NCBI GenBank assembly: GCA_020849725.1
Contig: JADLAZ010000125.1
Span: forward strand, 1-19,142
Origin: Chloroflexota bacterium
GTDB taxonomy: Bacteria; Chloroflexota; Chloroflexia; Thermomicrobiales; JADLAZ01
Reading direction: 5' to 3'
Length of the DNA: 19,142 nt
Shown: positions 6,477-13,548 of the stretch, in pieces
Layout of the letters: every line of letters starts with the position of its first letter
Numbering within the stretch: the first letter of the stretch is position 1
Notes under the pieces: generated by a model
Databases searched by the model: none
Told to the model about the DNA's origin: nothing
The model's input: only the letters and a program-made list of their open reading frames with translations
Position numbers and translations under genes: made by a program

Positions 6477-8897
6477 ATGTCCCGTCAGCCGCGCCCCCGC
6501 ACCCTGCTCATCAGCCGCCTGCTGACCGTCGCGCTGACGGTGACGCTGGTCGCCGGCGGCCTGGTCGCGCCGCCGCTGACGCCGCCGGTCGCCGCCGCCA
6601 CTATCGGCGTCACCAGCACCAGCATGGCCGTCGATGGCAACGATGGGCTGTGCACGCTGATCGAGGCGATCATCGCCGCCAACAGCGATACGGCGTCAGG
6701 GCCGGCGGCCGGCGAGTGTCCGACTGGGAACGGGGCGGACACGATAGAACTGCAGGCTGGAGAAACCTACGCGCTGATCGTGCCCTACGGCGTGGGCGAC
6801 GATCTCACTGGTCTGCCAACCATCACGAGTGTGATAACCATCCACGGCAATGGCGCGACCATCGCACGCAGCGACGCGCCAGGAACGCCGAACTTCCGCT
6901 TGCTTCACGTGGCCTCAGCCGGCGCTCATTTGATCCTCGACGGCATCTCCTTACGAAACGGCCGACGCGGTAACGATGCCACTCTCGGGGGCGCTGTATC
7001 CGTTGAGGGAGCAGCACTCACAGTGAGGAATGGCCGACTTGAGGGCAATAACGCTGGTCGTGGCGGTGCAATTTCGGCTTCTTCCTCGAACCTGGAGATC
7101 TTGAACAGCGTGATAGGCAGCAATTCATCCATTCTCTATGGTGGGGGCATAGTGGCCTTCGATGGTTCGCTTGTCATGAATAATGTATCAATTCAGAATA
7201 ACGATGTCGCTGGCAGTGTGTATGGTGGCTTGGGCGGAGGATTGTGGGCCAGTGGGACAATAGTAGTTATCGAGAACAGCACGATCAGTGGCAATACGGC
7301 TGTGACAGGGGGCGGCGGCATCTGGCTCTCTAGCGCCAGCACTACGTTGACGAACACGACGATTAGCGGCAATAGCACATCGGGCAGTGGTGGCGGCATC
7401 TCAGCGAACGCGCAAATGACGATTACAAACAGCACAATCGCTGGTAACACGGCGCTTGGTGGTAGCGGCATCTCCAATCCATATGGTATGGGCGACAGGG
7501 TGATCACCCTCTCGAACAGCATTGTTGTCGATGCATGCGTCGGCCCTCTCGTCAGCCTGGGACATAACCTGGTGACGAGTGGCAGCAACTGCCCGGCCAC
7601 CGCGACCGCAGATGTGACGGTCGATCCAGCTACGGTTTTCGCGACAGTCATCGGGCCGTTAGCCGACAACGGTGGCCTGAATTGGACGCATCTGCCGTGG
7701 CCGGGAAGCCCGGCCATCGACGCTGGCGATGGTGCCGTCTGTGGCGCTGCTCCAGTCAGCAGCCGCGACCAGCGAGGCTATATCCGGCCGGCTGGCAATG
7801 GCTGCGATATTGGCGCGGTCGAGGTCGGTGCAACGCCGGGACCCACGCTGACTCCGACAGCAACGGCAACGCCAACGGCGACCGGCACGCCGACCGCGAC
7901 GGCCACCAGCACCAGAACGCCAACCAACACGATCACACTAACCCCATCCATCACCGTCACGGCAACGGTCACCAATACACCGACAACAACGAGTACACCA
8001 ACGCCTACCGCCACCGCCACGACCAGGACGGTCACCCCTCTGCCGCCAGTACTGCTCGCCCCCGCCGCGAACGCCTCCGGCGTTGACCCGTCCAGCCCCA
8101 GCCTGTTCCGGTGGCGTGACCCAGGCGTTGGTGGCGCTGCCGCGACACGGTTCTGGCTGACGATCAAGCTGGGTGGGACGATCAAGGTAGAATCCCAGCT
8201 GCCGGCCAGCGCCTTCACGGTGCTATCGACGGGTCCCACCGGCACCGAGTACGCCTACACGCTGTCGCCCGCCGAACAGGCGCTGCTGGTGCCGACCACC
8301 CGTTACAACTGGCAGGTGCGCTCGACGAACGATGCCATCAGCTACTGGAAGAACAGCAGCCTCTGGTACTTCACGACCGGCGGGGCAGGAGCCGCGCCGA
8401 CGCCGACCATCACGCCAAGCCTGACACCGACCACCAGCGCCGGCACGGTCACGGTCACTCCCACGCCGACGCTCACCCCCATCTCGACCAGCACGCCGGC
8501 CGCCACTCCGACCACGAGCGCCACCGTCCGCCCGACCACGCCGCCGCCGCCGGTCCTGGTCGCGCCGGCCGCCAATGCCACCGGCGTCGACCGCACCCAC
8601 GCCGTCCTCGCCTGGCAGGACCCAGGGGAGGGCACGGCCGCTGCTGCCAGCCGCTTCCAGGTCGTGCTCCGCGAGAACTGGACGCCGATCCTGACGCTGG
8701 AGGTGGCCGCCGCCGACCTGGAGCGAGCGCCGGCCGCCAGTGGGCTGCCGCTCTACCGGCTGCGGCTGGATGCGCTGCCCACGCCGCTGACGCTGGACGC
8801 CAGCACCGCCCACCGCTGGCAGATCGGAGCGCGCAACGGCGCCAACCCGACCTCCTGGAAGACGAGCGCGCAACAGGTGTTCACGACCGGGCCGTGA
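6477..8897 (+). CDS. Secreted beta-helix surface protein with Thr/Pro stalks and two Ig/Fn3-like domains
   Basis: This 806-residue protein starts at an ATG 6 bases after GAAGGAG, which is better than the in-frame GTG at 6462. Residues 1-41 look like a signal peptide: basic start, hydrophobic core 10-30, AAA near 39-41. Residues ~45-400 contain CTLIEAIIAANSD and repeated NSTISGN-type turns, typical of right-handed beta-helix proteins. Residues 410-449 (SPAIDAGD ... DIGAVE) match the choice-of-anchor Q type C-terminal element. Two Thr/Pro-rich linkers (about 452-521 and 640-691) alternate with two related domains (523-636 and 692-806), each opening with APAAN and closing with FTTG. No sortase motif or terminal membrane anchor is visible. 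It is likely an extracellular or surface-attached adhesin or carbohydrate-binding protein. Part of the helix coding region looks less GC-rich than its flanks. Confidence 0.85.
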   Translation: MSRQPRPRTLLISRLLTVALTVTLVAGGLVAPPLTPPVAAATIGVTSTSMAVDGNDGLCTLIEAIIAANSDTASGPAAGECPTGNGADTIELQAGETYALIVPYGVGDDLTGLPTITSVITIHGNGATIARSDAPGTPNFRLLHVASAGAHLILDGISLRNGRRGNDATLGGAVSVEGAALTVRNGRLEGNNAGRGGAISASSSNLEILNSVIGSNSSILYGGGIVAFDGSLVMNNVSIQNNDVAGSVYGGLGGGLWASGTIVVIENSTISGNTAVTGGGGIWLSSASTTLTNTTISGNSTSGSGGGISANAQMTITNSTIAGNTALGGSGISNPYGMGDRVITLSNSIVVDACVGPLVSLGHNLVTSGSNCPATATADVTVDPATVFATVIGPLADNGGLNWTHLPWPGSPAIDAGDGAVCGAAPVSSRDQRGYIRPAGNGCDIGAVEVGATPGPTLTPTATATPTATGTPTATATSTRTPTNTITLTPSITVTATVTNTPTTTSTPTPTATATTRTVTPLPPVLLAPAANASGVDPSSPSLFRWRDPGVGGAAATRFWLTIKLGGTIKVESQLPASAFTVLSTGPTGTEYAYTLSPAEQALLVPTTRYNWQVRSTNDAISYWKNSSLWYFTTGGAGAAPTPTITPSLTPTTSAGTVTVTPTPTLTPISTSTPAATPTTSATVRPTTPPPPVLVAPAANATGVDRTHAVLAWQDPGEGTAAAASRFQVVLRENWTPILTLEVAAADLERAPAASGLPLYRLRLDALPTPLTLDASTAHRWQIGARNGANPTSWKTSAQQVFTTGP

Positions 8898-8904
8898 CGG
8901 GGAA

Positions 8905-8945
8905 GGCCCTCACCCCCCGCCCTCTCCCACTGCGGTGGGCGAGGG
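8905..8945 (-). repeat. GC-rich hairpin repeat, copy 2 (inverted orientation)
   Basis: A GGCCCTCACC tail precedes a stem formed by 8920-8930 and 8935-8945, with one G:T pair. The orientation is opposite to copies 1 and 4. It lies between the convergent ends of the beta-helix gene and hepT and could stop transcription from both sides. Confidence 0.65.
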
Positions 8946-9020
8946 AGCCGGCCGTGCCATTCGACGTGTTCAGTGCTCTCGTGCACCGTTGTGGCCGCAC
9001 CACGCCGACTTCGCGCTCTG

Positions 9021-9371
9021 TCACGACAGTTGTTCCTGATCGATCTCCGCGAGCAGGGTCGCCACATGCCGCTTGAGTTCCGGTAGATCCCGCTCGACAA
9101 CCGACCACACGATCGGAATGTCAATGGCGAAGTAGTGGTGAACGAGGATCGTGCGCATGCCGATGATCTCGGACCAGGGAACGGCGGCATGTCGCTGGCG
9201 GAACGCCGGCGTGAGCGCACGGGTGGCCTCGCCGATGATCCGGAGATGATGAAGGACCCAGGTCTGGATCAACTCGTCCGCCTCGAATGCCGTCTGCCCA
9301 TGCGCGGTGTACCGTTCGATGCGCTCGATCGCCTCCAGGATGTCGCGCAGCCGGTCGGCATCCGCTCTCAC
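9021..9371 (-). CDS. hepT: HepT-like toxin of a MntA/HepT module (DUF86 ribonuclease)
   Basis: This 116-residue all-alpha protein is of usual length for HepT/DUF86. The family's RX4HXY active-site motif is present as RTILVHHY (R73, H78, Y80). HepT is a HEPN-fold RNase that cleaves cellular RNA. In characterised pairs the MntA partner neutralises it by adding AMP to the motif tyrosine. The GTG start at 9371 overlaps the mntA stop by four bases (GTGA), indicating one operon and coupled translation. The gene is convergent with the beta-helix gene. The family call is strong; activity in this organism is inferred. Confidence 0.9.
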   Translation of the reverse strand: MRADADRLRDILEAIERIERYTAHGQTAFEADELIQTWVLHHLRIIGEATRALTPAFRQRHAAVPWSEIIGMRTILVHHYFAIDIPIVWSVVERDLPELKRHVATLLAEIDQEQLS

Positions 9372-9658
9372 AGTGGGATTGCCTCGCGCAGGACGCGGTC
9401 ACGGATGCGCGCGCGCAGCCCGCGCTCGGTGACGACGTCGACCGGCCGGTCGAGCAGCGTCTCCAGGTCACTCAGCAGGCCGCCCAGGTCGAGCAGGCTG
9501 CGCCCTGGCTCCAGGTCAACCAGGAAGTCGACGTCGCTATCCGCGTCAGCCTCGCCGCGCGCGACCGAGCCAAAGACACGCACGTTGCGCGCGCCATGCG
9601 CGGCGGCAACCCGGATGATCTCCTCACGTTGCCCACTGACTAACTCGGCGATGCTCAC
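9368..9658 (-). CDS. mntA: MntA-like antitoxin, minimal nucleotidyltransferase
   Basis: This 96-residue protein carries the nucleotidyltransferase signature GSx10DxD: G30-S31, then D42 and D44 in SDVDF. A third acidic residue, D74, lies in the following VDVV strand. It starts at a GTG preceded by GGAGG with a 6-base spacer. Known MntA antitoxins AMPylate HepT using ATP and so block its RNase site. It is the first gene of the two-gene operon, the expected order for an antitoxin made ahead of its toxin. All catalytic residues look intact. A possible promoter/operator lies at 9683-9709. Confidence 0.9.
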   Translation of the reverse strand: MSIAELVSGQREEIIRVAAAHGARNVRVFGSVARGEADADSDVDFLVDLEPGRSLLDLGGLLSDLETLLDRPVDVVTERGLRARIRDRVLREAIPL

Positions 9659-9682
9659 TCAGCGCCTCCAACCGACTGTCAT

Positions 9683-9709
9683 GCGCACACCATTGTACGC
9701 GGTGTACGC
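9683..9709 (-). promoter_or_regulatory. Candidate promoter and operator of mntA-hepT
   Basis: On the minus strand TACAAT (plus 9692-9697) is a good -10 hexamer, about 35 bases before the mntA start. It lies between two arms (9683-9691 and 9701-9709) that match as an inverted repeat at 8 of 9 positions. A site of this shape over the -10 would fit autoregulation of a toxin-antitoxin operon. No convincing -35 is seen. Confidence 0.4.
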
Positions 9710-9732
9710 AGTCGTCGCGTGACGTGAGCAAC

Positions 9733-9771
9733 GCCCTCACCCCCGCCCTCGCCCACGGCGGTGGGCGAGGG
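9733..9771 (-). repeat. GC-rich hairpin repeat, copy 3
   Basis: A GCCCTCACC tail is followed by a perfect 11-base stem (9746-9756 with 9761-9771) around GGCG. Its orientation matches copy 2, so the two copies flank hepT-mntA as direct repeats. It lies 75 bases upstream of the mntA start. Confidence 0.7.
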
Positions 9772-9837
9772 CGCCGGCCGCGTCGCCCCAGGCGTGGGTG
9801 ACGGAGGCCGGAACTGCCGGGATGAGGCGCGGCCGAT

Positions 9838-9871
9838 CCCCTCTCCCTCTGGGAGAGGGTTAGGGTGAGGG
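9838..9871 (+). repeat. GC-rich hairpin repeat, copy 4
   Basis: A perfect 9-base stem (9839-9847 with 9851-9859) closes over TCT and is followed by TTAGGGTGAGGGC, as in copy 1. It sits just past the dps stop codon on the minus strand, where it could act as a terminator, although no U-tract follows. Confidence 0.7.
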
Positions 9872-9879
9872 CCGTCCTC

Positions 9880-10386
9880 CTACCCCTGGACGTGTGCCTC
9901 CAGGAACCAGAGCGACTTGTCCAGCACCCGCGACTGCCCGATCAGCAGATCGCCGGTGTCCTGGTCCTTGCACTCCTCAATGACCGTGTCGATGGTGGCG
10001 CGGGTGGAGGTGGCCAGCAGGCTCCAGCGCTCGATCAGCGCCGCCAGCGCCTGGTCGCCAGTAACGATATCCAGTCCGTATTCCGGCAGCCGCGAGGCGT
10101 CGGCCGCCATGCGCGCTGTGCCGTGCGCCAGGCCGCCGAGCGCGCCGGCCCGCTCGGCGATCTCGTCGATGAACGGCTCGATCGCTGCCGCCAGGTCGTC
10201 AAACAGCTTGTGCAGGTGATAGAAGTGGATGCCGCGCACGTTCCAGTGCGCTTGCTTCGTCTGCGTGTAGAGATCGAAGGTGTCGGCCAGTTGCTGGTTG
10301 AGCAACTGGATAATGGTCTGCCGCGCGGCGGCCGGCAGGTCGTTGTGGGTCTCGAACGTAGTCTGAGCTTTGGTTTGCGTTACCAT
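9880..10386 (-). CDS. dps: Dps-family ferritin-like DNA protection protein
   Basis: This 168-residue protein has the usual Dps length. The ATG at 10386 follows AGGAAGAGAG and is preferred over an in-frame upstream start at 10473, which would add 29 low-complexity residues. The ferroxidase-site signature is complete: H47 in AHWNVRG, H59 in HLHK, D63 in LFDD, D74 and E78 in FIDEIAER. These correspond to the dimer-interface iron ligands of Dps. Such proteins form 12-subunit shells that oxidise and store iron using peroxide and protect DNA during stress. It lies downstream of two same-strand genes but behind a 95-base gap with its own palindrome, so it may have its own promoter. Confidence 0.93.
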   Translation of the reverse strand: MVTQTKAQTTFETHNDLPAAARQTIIQLLNQQLADTFDLYTQTKQAHWNVRGIHFYHLHKLFDDLAAAIEPFIDEIAERAGALGGLAHGTARMAADASRLPEYGLDIVTGDQALAALIERWSLLATSTRATIDTVIEECKDQDTGDLLIGQSRVLDKSLWFLEAHVQG

Positions 10387-10417
10387 CGTCTCTCTTCCTG
10401 GTGCTGCGACCGGGTTG

Positions 10418-10438
10418 GTCGGTTGACCGTCAACCGAC
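10418..10438. promoter_or_regulatory. Perfect 9-bp palindrome upstream of dps, candidate operator
   Basis: GTCGGTTGA and TCAACCGAC form perfect 9-base arms around CCG, 31 bases before the dps start. On the minus strand the palindrome contains TTGACG, which resembles a -35 hexamer, but no clear -10 follows. It could bind a dimeric stress regulator or form a hairpin in the leader. Confidence 0.4.
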
Positions 10439-10481
10439 GCTGACCGAGTCCGCTTCACAATGCGTGCCAGCATGGGCCGGA

Positions 10482-10715
10482 TCAGGCGCCGTCGTCGAGC
10501 AGGCGGCGGATGCGCCGGTGGAGGAAGGCGCGGTTGTCGTCCGTCACCAGTGTGATGTCAAGGTCGCCCCAGTCGGCATCCTCCAGGCGGGCATAGCCGA
10601 CCCCGCTCAGCAGCACCGCCTGCAATTGCTCCACCAGGGTCTCCATCTCCGATCGGGTCAGCACCACGCCCACCTGGCGCAGCGGCTGGTCGGTCTGGTA
10701 GTCGAGCAGGCGCAT
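10482..10715 (-). CDS. Small conserved-looking protein of unknown function
   Basis: This 77-residue acidic protein has an ATG 10 bases after GGAG. Its start is 7 bases beyond the stop of the nucleotidyltransferase gene, so the two are very likely co-transcribed. I do not recognise a family. The sequence alternates hydrophobic strands (VGVVLT, DITLVT) with a helix (EMETLVEQLQAVLLS) and ends in a basic helix (HRRIRRLLDD), which suggests a small alpha/beta fold. There is no signal peptide, membrane segment or cysteine. Reading-frame integrity, spacing and GC-rich codon use support a real gene. Confidence 0.7.
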   Translation of the reverse strand: MRLLDYQTDQPLRQVGVVLTRSEMETLVEQLQAVLLSGVGYARLEDADWGDLDITLVTDDNRAFLHRRIRRLLDDGA

Positions 10716-10722
10716 CGTGCCG

Positions 10723-12051
10723 TCACTCCGGGCGCGGCGCCGGCGGCTGGCCGGCGACCAGGCGCGTTAAGAATATCCACTCAGTGGCCTCATCCGGCAA
10801 CTCGCCATCGAGTACGGCCCGGCGCAGCGCCGCCAGCAGTGGCCGGTAGGCCGGGCCGGGCGGCAGTCCCAACTGGCGCAACGCCGTGCCGCTCAGGCGG
10901 GGTCGGCGCTGGCGCAGGTCAGTGACGTACCAGTCGAGCGCGGCGACGATGGCCGGCTCGTCCTCGGCCAGCCGCGCGGCCGTCAGCGTCGCCGTCGGCA
11001 GGCCGTCCAGCGCGGCGGCCACGGCCGCGCCGCCGCCGGCCCGGGCCAGTGCCGGCCGGCGGGCGTGCCAGCGTGGCAGCGCCTCCAGCGCGGTCGTCAG
11101 CGCGCCCTCCGGCCGCGTCAGCCCGACGAAGCCCTCGATCGTGTCGATCGGCCAGCGGTAGGCGCACAGCAGCAGGCGTGGCAGCCAGCGCGGCAGGTCG
11201 GCCGCCCAGGGCACGGTCCGGTTGAGCCGCGCGGCCAGCCAGGCGTCCCAGCGCAGCGCCGGATGGATCTGCTCCAGAATGCCGTGGGCGCGGGCGTGGG
11301 CCAGTGCTGGGCCAGGCCGTGGTTCGGCCAGCAGCAGTTCCAGCTCGTGGCGGCGGCGCTCGCCGGAGACCAGGCCCAGCCGGCCGTGCTCGACGGCGGC
11401 CCTCACCTGCGCCTCGGTCTCGGCCGCGAAGCGGCCCGACAGGCGACCGGCCAGCCGCGCGCCGCGCACCAGCCGGGTCGGGTCGTCGTCGAAGCTGGCC
11501 GGGTGCAGCGTCTGGAGGCGGCCCGCCGCCAGGTCATCGGCGCCGCCGTAGGGGTCGATCAGTGGGTCGCCAGCGGCCGGCAGCGCCATCGCGTTGACGG
11601 TGAAGTCACGCCGGAGGAGGTCCGCCGCCAGGTCGACGCCTGTCGTCACCAGCGGCAGCGCGCCATGACGCGGATACATCTCGCGGCGAGTGGCGGCCAG
11701 ATCGAGGTGCAGACCGTCCTGGCCGGGCGGCAAGCGCGCCGCCGGGTCGCCCACATCGTCCCAGGTCGGCCAGGGCAGCGCCAGGCTGGCGGTGCTGAAG
11801 TCGGGATGCGGCGTGACCGCCGCGCCGAGTGCCGCGCCGAGCGCTGTCGCCAGCGCGCCGGCGTCACCCTCGACGACGAGATCGAGGTCGGGGCCGGGTT
11901 GACCGAGCAGCAGATCGCGCACCGTGCCGCCGACGAGATAGGGGTGCGCGTCAGTGGCGCGAGCGCACTGCTCCGCCAGAGCCAGCACCCGCTGCGTCCC
12001 GCGCGGCAGCAGCGCCGCCACCAGCCCGCTCACGGCTCGCCCGTCCGTCAC
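10723..12051 (-). CDS. CCA-adding enzyme / poly(A) polymerase family nucleotidyltransferase
   Basis: This protein of about 442 residues starts at a GTG 6 bases after GGAGG (12058-12062). An alternative in-frame GTG at 12057 touches that ribosome binding site and is less likely. The N-terminal class II nucleotidyltransferase domain shows LVGGTVRDLLLG (about 39-50), the catalytic DLDL pair (D55, D57), RRDFTVNAMAL (about 147-157), IDPYGG and the DDPTRLVRGARLAGRL motif near 190-205. The C-terminal half is helical. Family members add CCA to tRNA 3' ends or poly(A) to RNA; sequence alone does not separate these. It heads a run with the 77-residue gene. The GGTVRD stretch is a small variation on the common GGxVRD. 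Confidence 0.9.
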   Translation of the reverse strand: MTDGRAVSGLVAALLPRGTQRVLALAEQCARATDAHPYLVGGTVRDLLLGQPGPDLDLVVEGDAGALATALGAALGAAVTPHPDFSTASLALPWPTWDDVGDPAARLPPGQDGLHLDLAATRREMYPRHGALPLVTTGVDLAADLLRRDFTVNAMALPAAGDPLIDPYGGADDLAAGRLQTLHPASFDDDPTRLVRGARLAGRLSGRFAAETEAQVRAAVEHGRLGLVSGERRRHELELLLAEPRPGPALAHARAHGILEQIHPALRWDAWLAARLNRTVPWAADLPRWLPRLLLCAYRWPIDTIEGFVGLTRPEGALTTALEALPRWHARRPALARAGGGAAVAAALDGLPTATLTAARLAEDEPAIVAALDWYVTDLRQRRPRLSGTALRQLGLPPGPAYRPLLAALRRAVLDGELPDEATEWIFLTRLVAGQPPAPRPE

Positions 12052-12160
12052 CGTCACCCTCCGCCGGCGCCCGCCTCCGCCGGGCAGTATACCGACCGAC
12101 GCGCGTTCAGCGGGCTGCTGACTGGCGCGGGACAGTACCCCTCTGGCCGGAGCCTGGTTC

Positions 12161-12183
12161 CCCCTGATAAGGGGTGTCAGGGG
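12161..12183. terminator. Weak hairpin downstream of the BNR-repeat gene
   Basis: CCCCTGA at 12161-12167 pairs with TCAGGGG at 12177-12183 over a 9-base loop. It follows the stop of the minus-strand BNR gene by about 27 bases. There is no T-tract on either side, so terminator function is uncertain. Confidence 0.3.
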
Positions 12184-12209
12184 AGGTAGCGACCCTCAAC
12201 CCCGGCGCA

Positions 12210-13277
12210 TCAGGCGGTCGGCGGTGCGGCCGTGCCCGTGGCTGCCGGCGGCCCGCCGCGCGCTGGCTCGGGTTGCGCCTCGTCTTTGCGCGCCGGGCGA
12301 CGGCGGCGGGAGGTGGCGCGCTTGGAGACGCCCGGCCAGGGTGTGACTTCGCCGCTCGGTGTCAGCAGTGCCAGCACCGGCGGCGTCGGTCCCATCACCG
12401 GCGGCTGCCAGCGCCCGTCGAGCCACTGCAGCAGCCGCCCCTGGCGCGTGACCGCCAGCAGCACCTCGCCGACAGCATTGCCGGCCAGGTCCACGACCGG
12501 GTCGTCGTCGGTGGTCGCGCCGCCTGGCATCGGGTGCCAGTGCGCGCCAGCGTTCGGGCTGGACTGCAAGCCCGCCGGCGTGGCGGCGATGACGGTGCGC
12601 GGCCGGTTCGGATGCACCAGCAAGGCCGTGATCGGCGTCTGGGTGAGGCGCTGCCAGTCCTGGCCGCCGTTGCGGGTGCGCAGCAATCCCGCCGGGCCGG
12701 CGGCATAGAGCGTGCCCGGCGCGTCAGGATGCTGGGCCACCGCCACCAGCGGCGGGGCCGCGCTTTCGATCAGCCGCCAGGTCATGCCGCCGTCGGCGCT
12801 GGCGAGCAGGTGGTGTGCCGCCAGCGCGTACAAGTGGCCGCGCTCGCCCACCGGCGGCAGCAGGCGCGTCACCGCGCCCGCTGGCAGCGGCGGCAGCGTG
12901 GCCGCGCGCCAGGCCGTGCTGCCGTTGTCGCTGGCGATGATGCCGGCCGGCTCCAGCCCAGCCAGCAGCCGCTGCCCAGCCCGTGGCCCGGCCAGCAGCG
13001 TTCGCACGCGCGTCGACCGTGGACCGCGACCGATGCGCCGCCAGCGGGTGCCGCCGTCGGCCGAGGTGTAGATGTCGCCGCCGCTGGCGGCAAAGACCAG
13101 CTCCGGATGGTCCGGCGTGGCGGCCAGCGCCGTCACCGGCAGGCCAGACAGACCGGCATGGAGCGGCCGCCAGAGCTGATAGTGGCGCAGCGCCAGGACG
13201 CCGGTCGTCACGCCCAGGTACAGCAGCGTCGTCCGGCGCACCGGTCCCGGCGCCCGTCGATTGCCACTGCGCTCCAC
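12210..13277 (-). CDS. Membrane-anchored BNR/Asp-box beta-propeller protein
   Basis: This 355-residue protein starts at a GTG 6 bases after AGAGGAA. A basic N-terminus is followed by one hydrophobic segment (about 16-30), giving a signal anchor. Five Asp-box-like motifs recur at 71-79 (TSADGGTRW), 115-123 (ASDNGSTAW), 159-167 (ASADGGMTW), 201-208 (TRNGGQDW) and 240-247 (SPNAGAHW). This is typical of BNR/YCF48/sortilin-like propellers. The last ~40 residues are basic then Pro/Ala-rich and look disordered. No sialidase catalytic set is evident, so this is probably a binding or scaffold protein outside the membrane. It is transcribed away from the galactosidase gene and is one of three propeller proteins in the window. 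Confidence 0.8.
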   Translation of the reverse strand: MERSGNRRAPGPVRRTTLLYLGVTTGVLALRHYQLWRPLHAGLSGLPVTALAATPDHPELVFAASGGDIYTSADGGTRWRRIGRGPRSTRVRTLLAGPRAGQRLLAGLEPAGIIASDNGSTAWRAATLPPLPAGAVTRLLPPVGERGHLYALAAHHLLASADGGMTWRLIESAAPPLVAVAQHPDAPGTLYAAGPAGLLRTRNGGQDWQRLTQTPITALLVHPNRPRTVIAATPAGLQSSPNAGAHWHPMPGGATTDDDPVVDLAGNAVGEVLLAVTRQGRLLQWLDGRWQPPVMGPTPPVLALLTPSGEVTPWPGVSKRATSRRRRPARKDEAQPEPARGGPPAATGTAAPPTA

Positions 13278-13331
13278 GTCCGTTCCTCTCGCGTGTCGAT
13301 ACCGCCGTCGTCAATCGCCGGTCGGCATCAC

Positions 13332-13337
13332 ATTCTA
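13332..13337 (-). promoter_or_regulatory. Possible -10 hexamer of the BNR-repeat gene
   Basis: TAGAAT on the minus strand differs from TATAAT at one position and lies about 54 bases upstream of the GTG at 13277. No clear -35 is present. The 271-base divergent spacer to the galactosidase gene shows nothing else I can recognise. Confidence 0.3.
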
Positions 13338-13548
13338 CAGCGTCGGGTCGGTCGGCGCTGCCCAGCCCTCAGCCAGTGCATCCACCAGCGGCTGGCGGTC
13401 GACCAGCAGTCTGGTTCACAGCGGCCGCTCCATCGTCCGGCCGCCCCGGTGCCGCGCGGGCCGTCGGCGGCAGCGGTCGCGCCGAGCGATGGGCGTGGTA
13501 TCCTTGCCCGGCCCGGCGACCGGCCGGTGCGACGGCAAGGAGGAGCGG

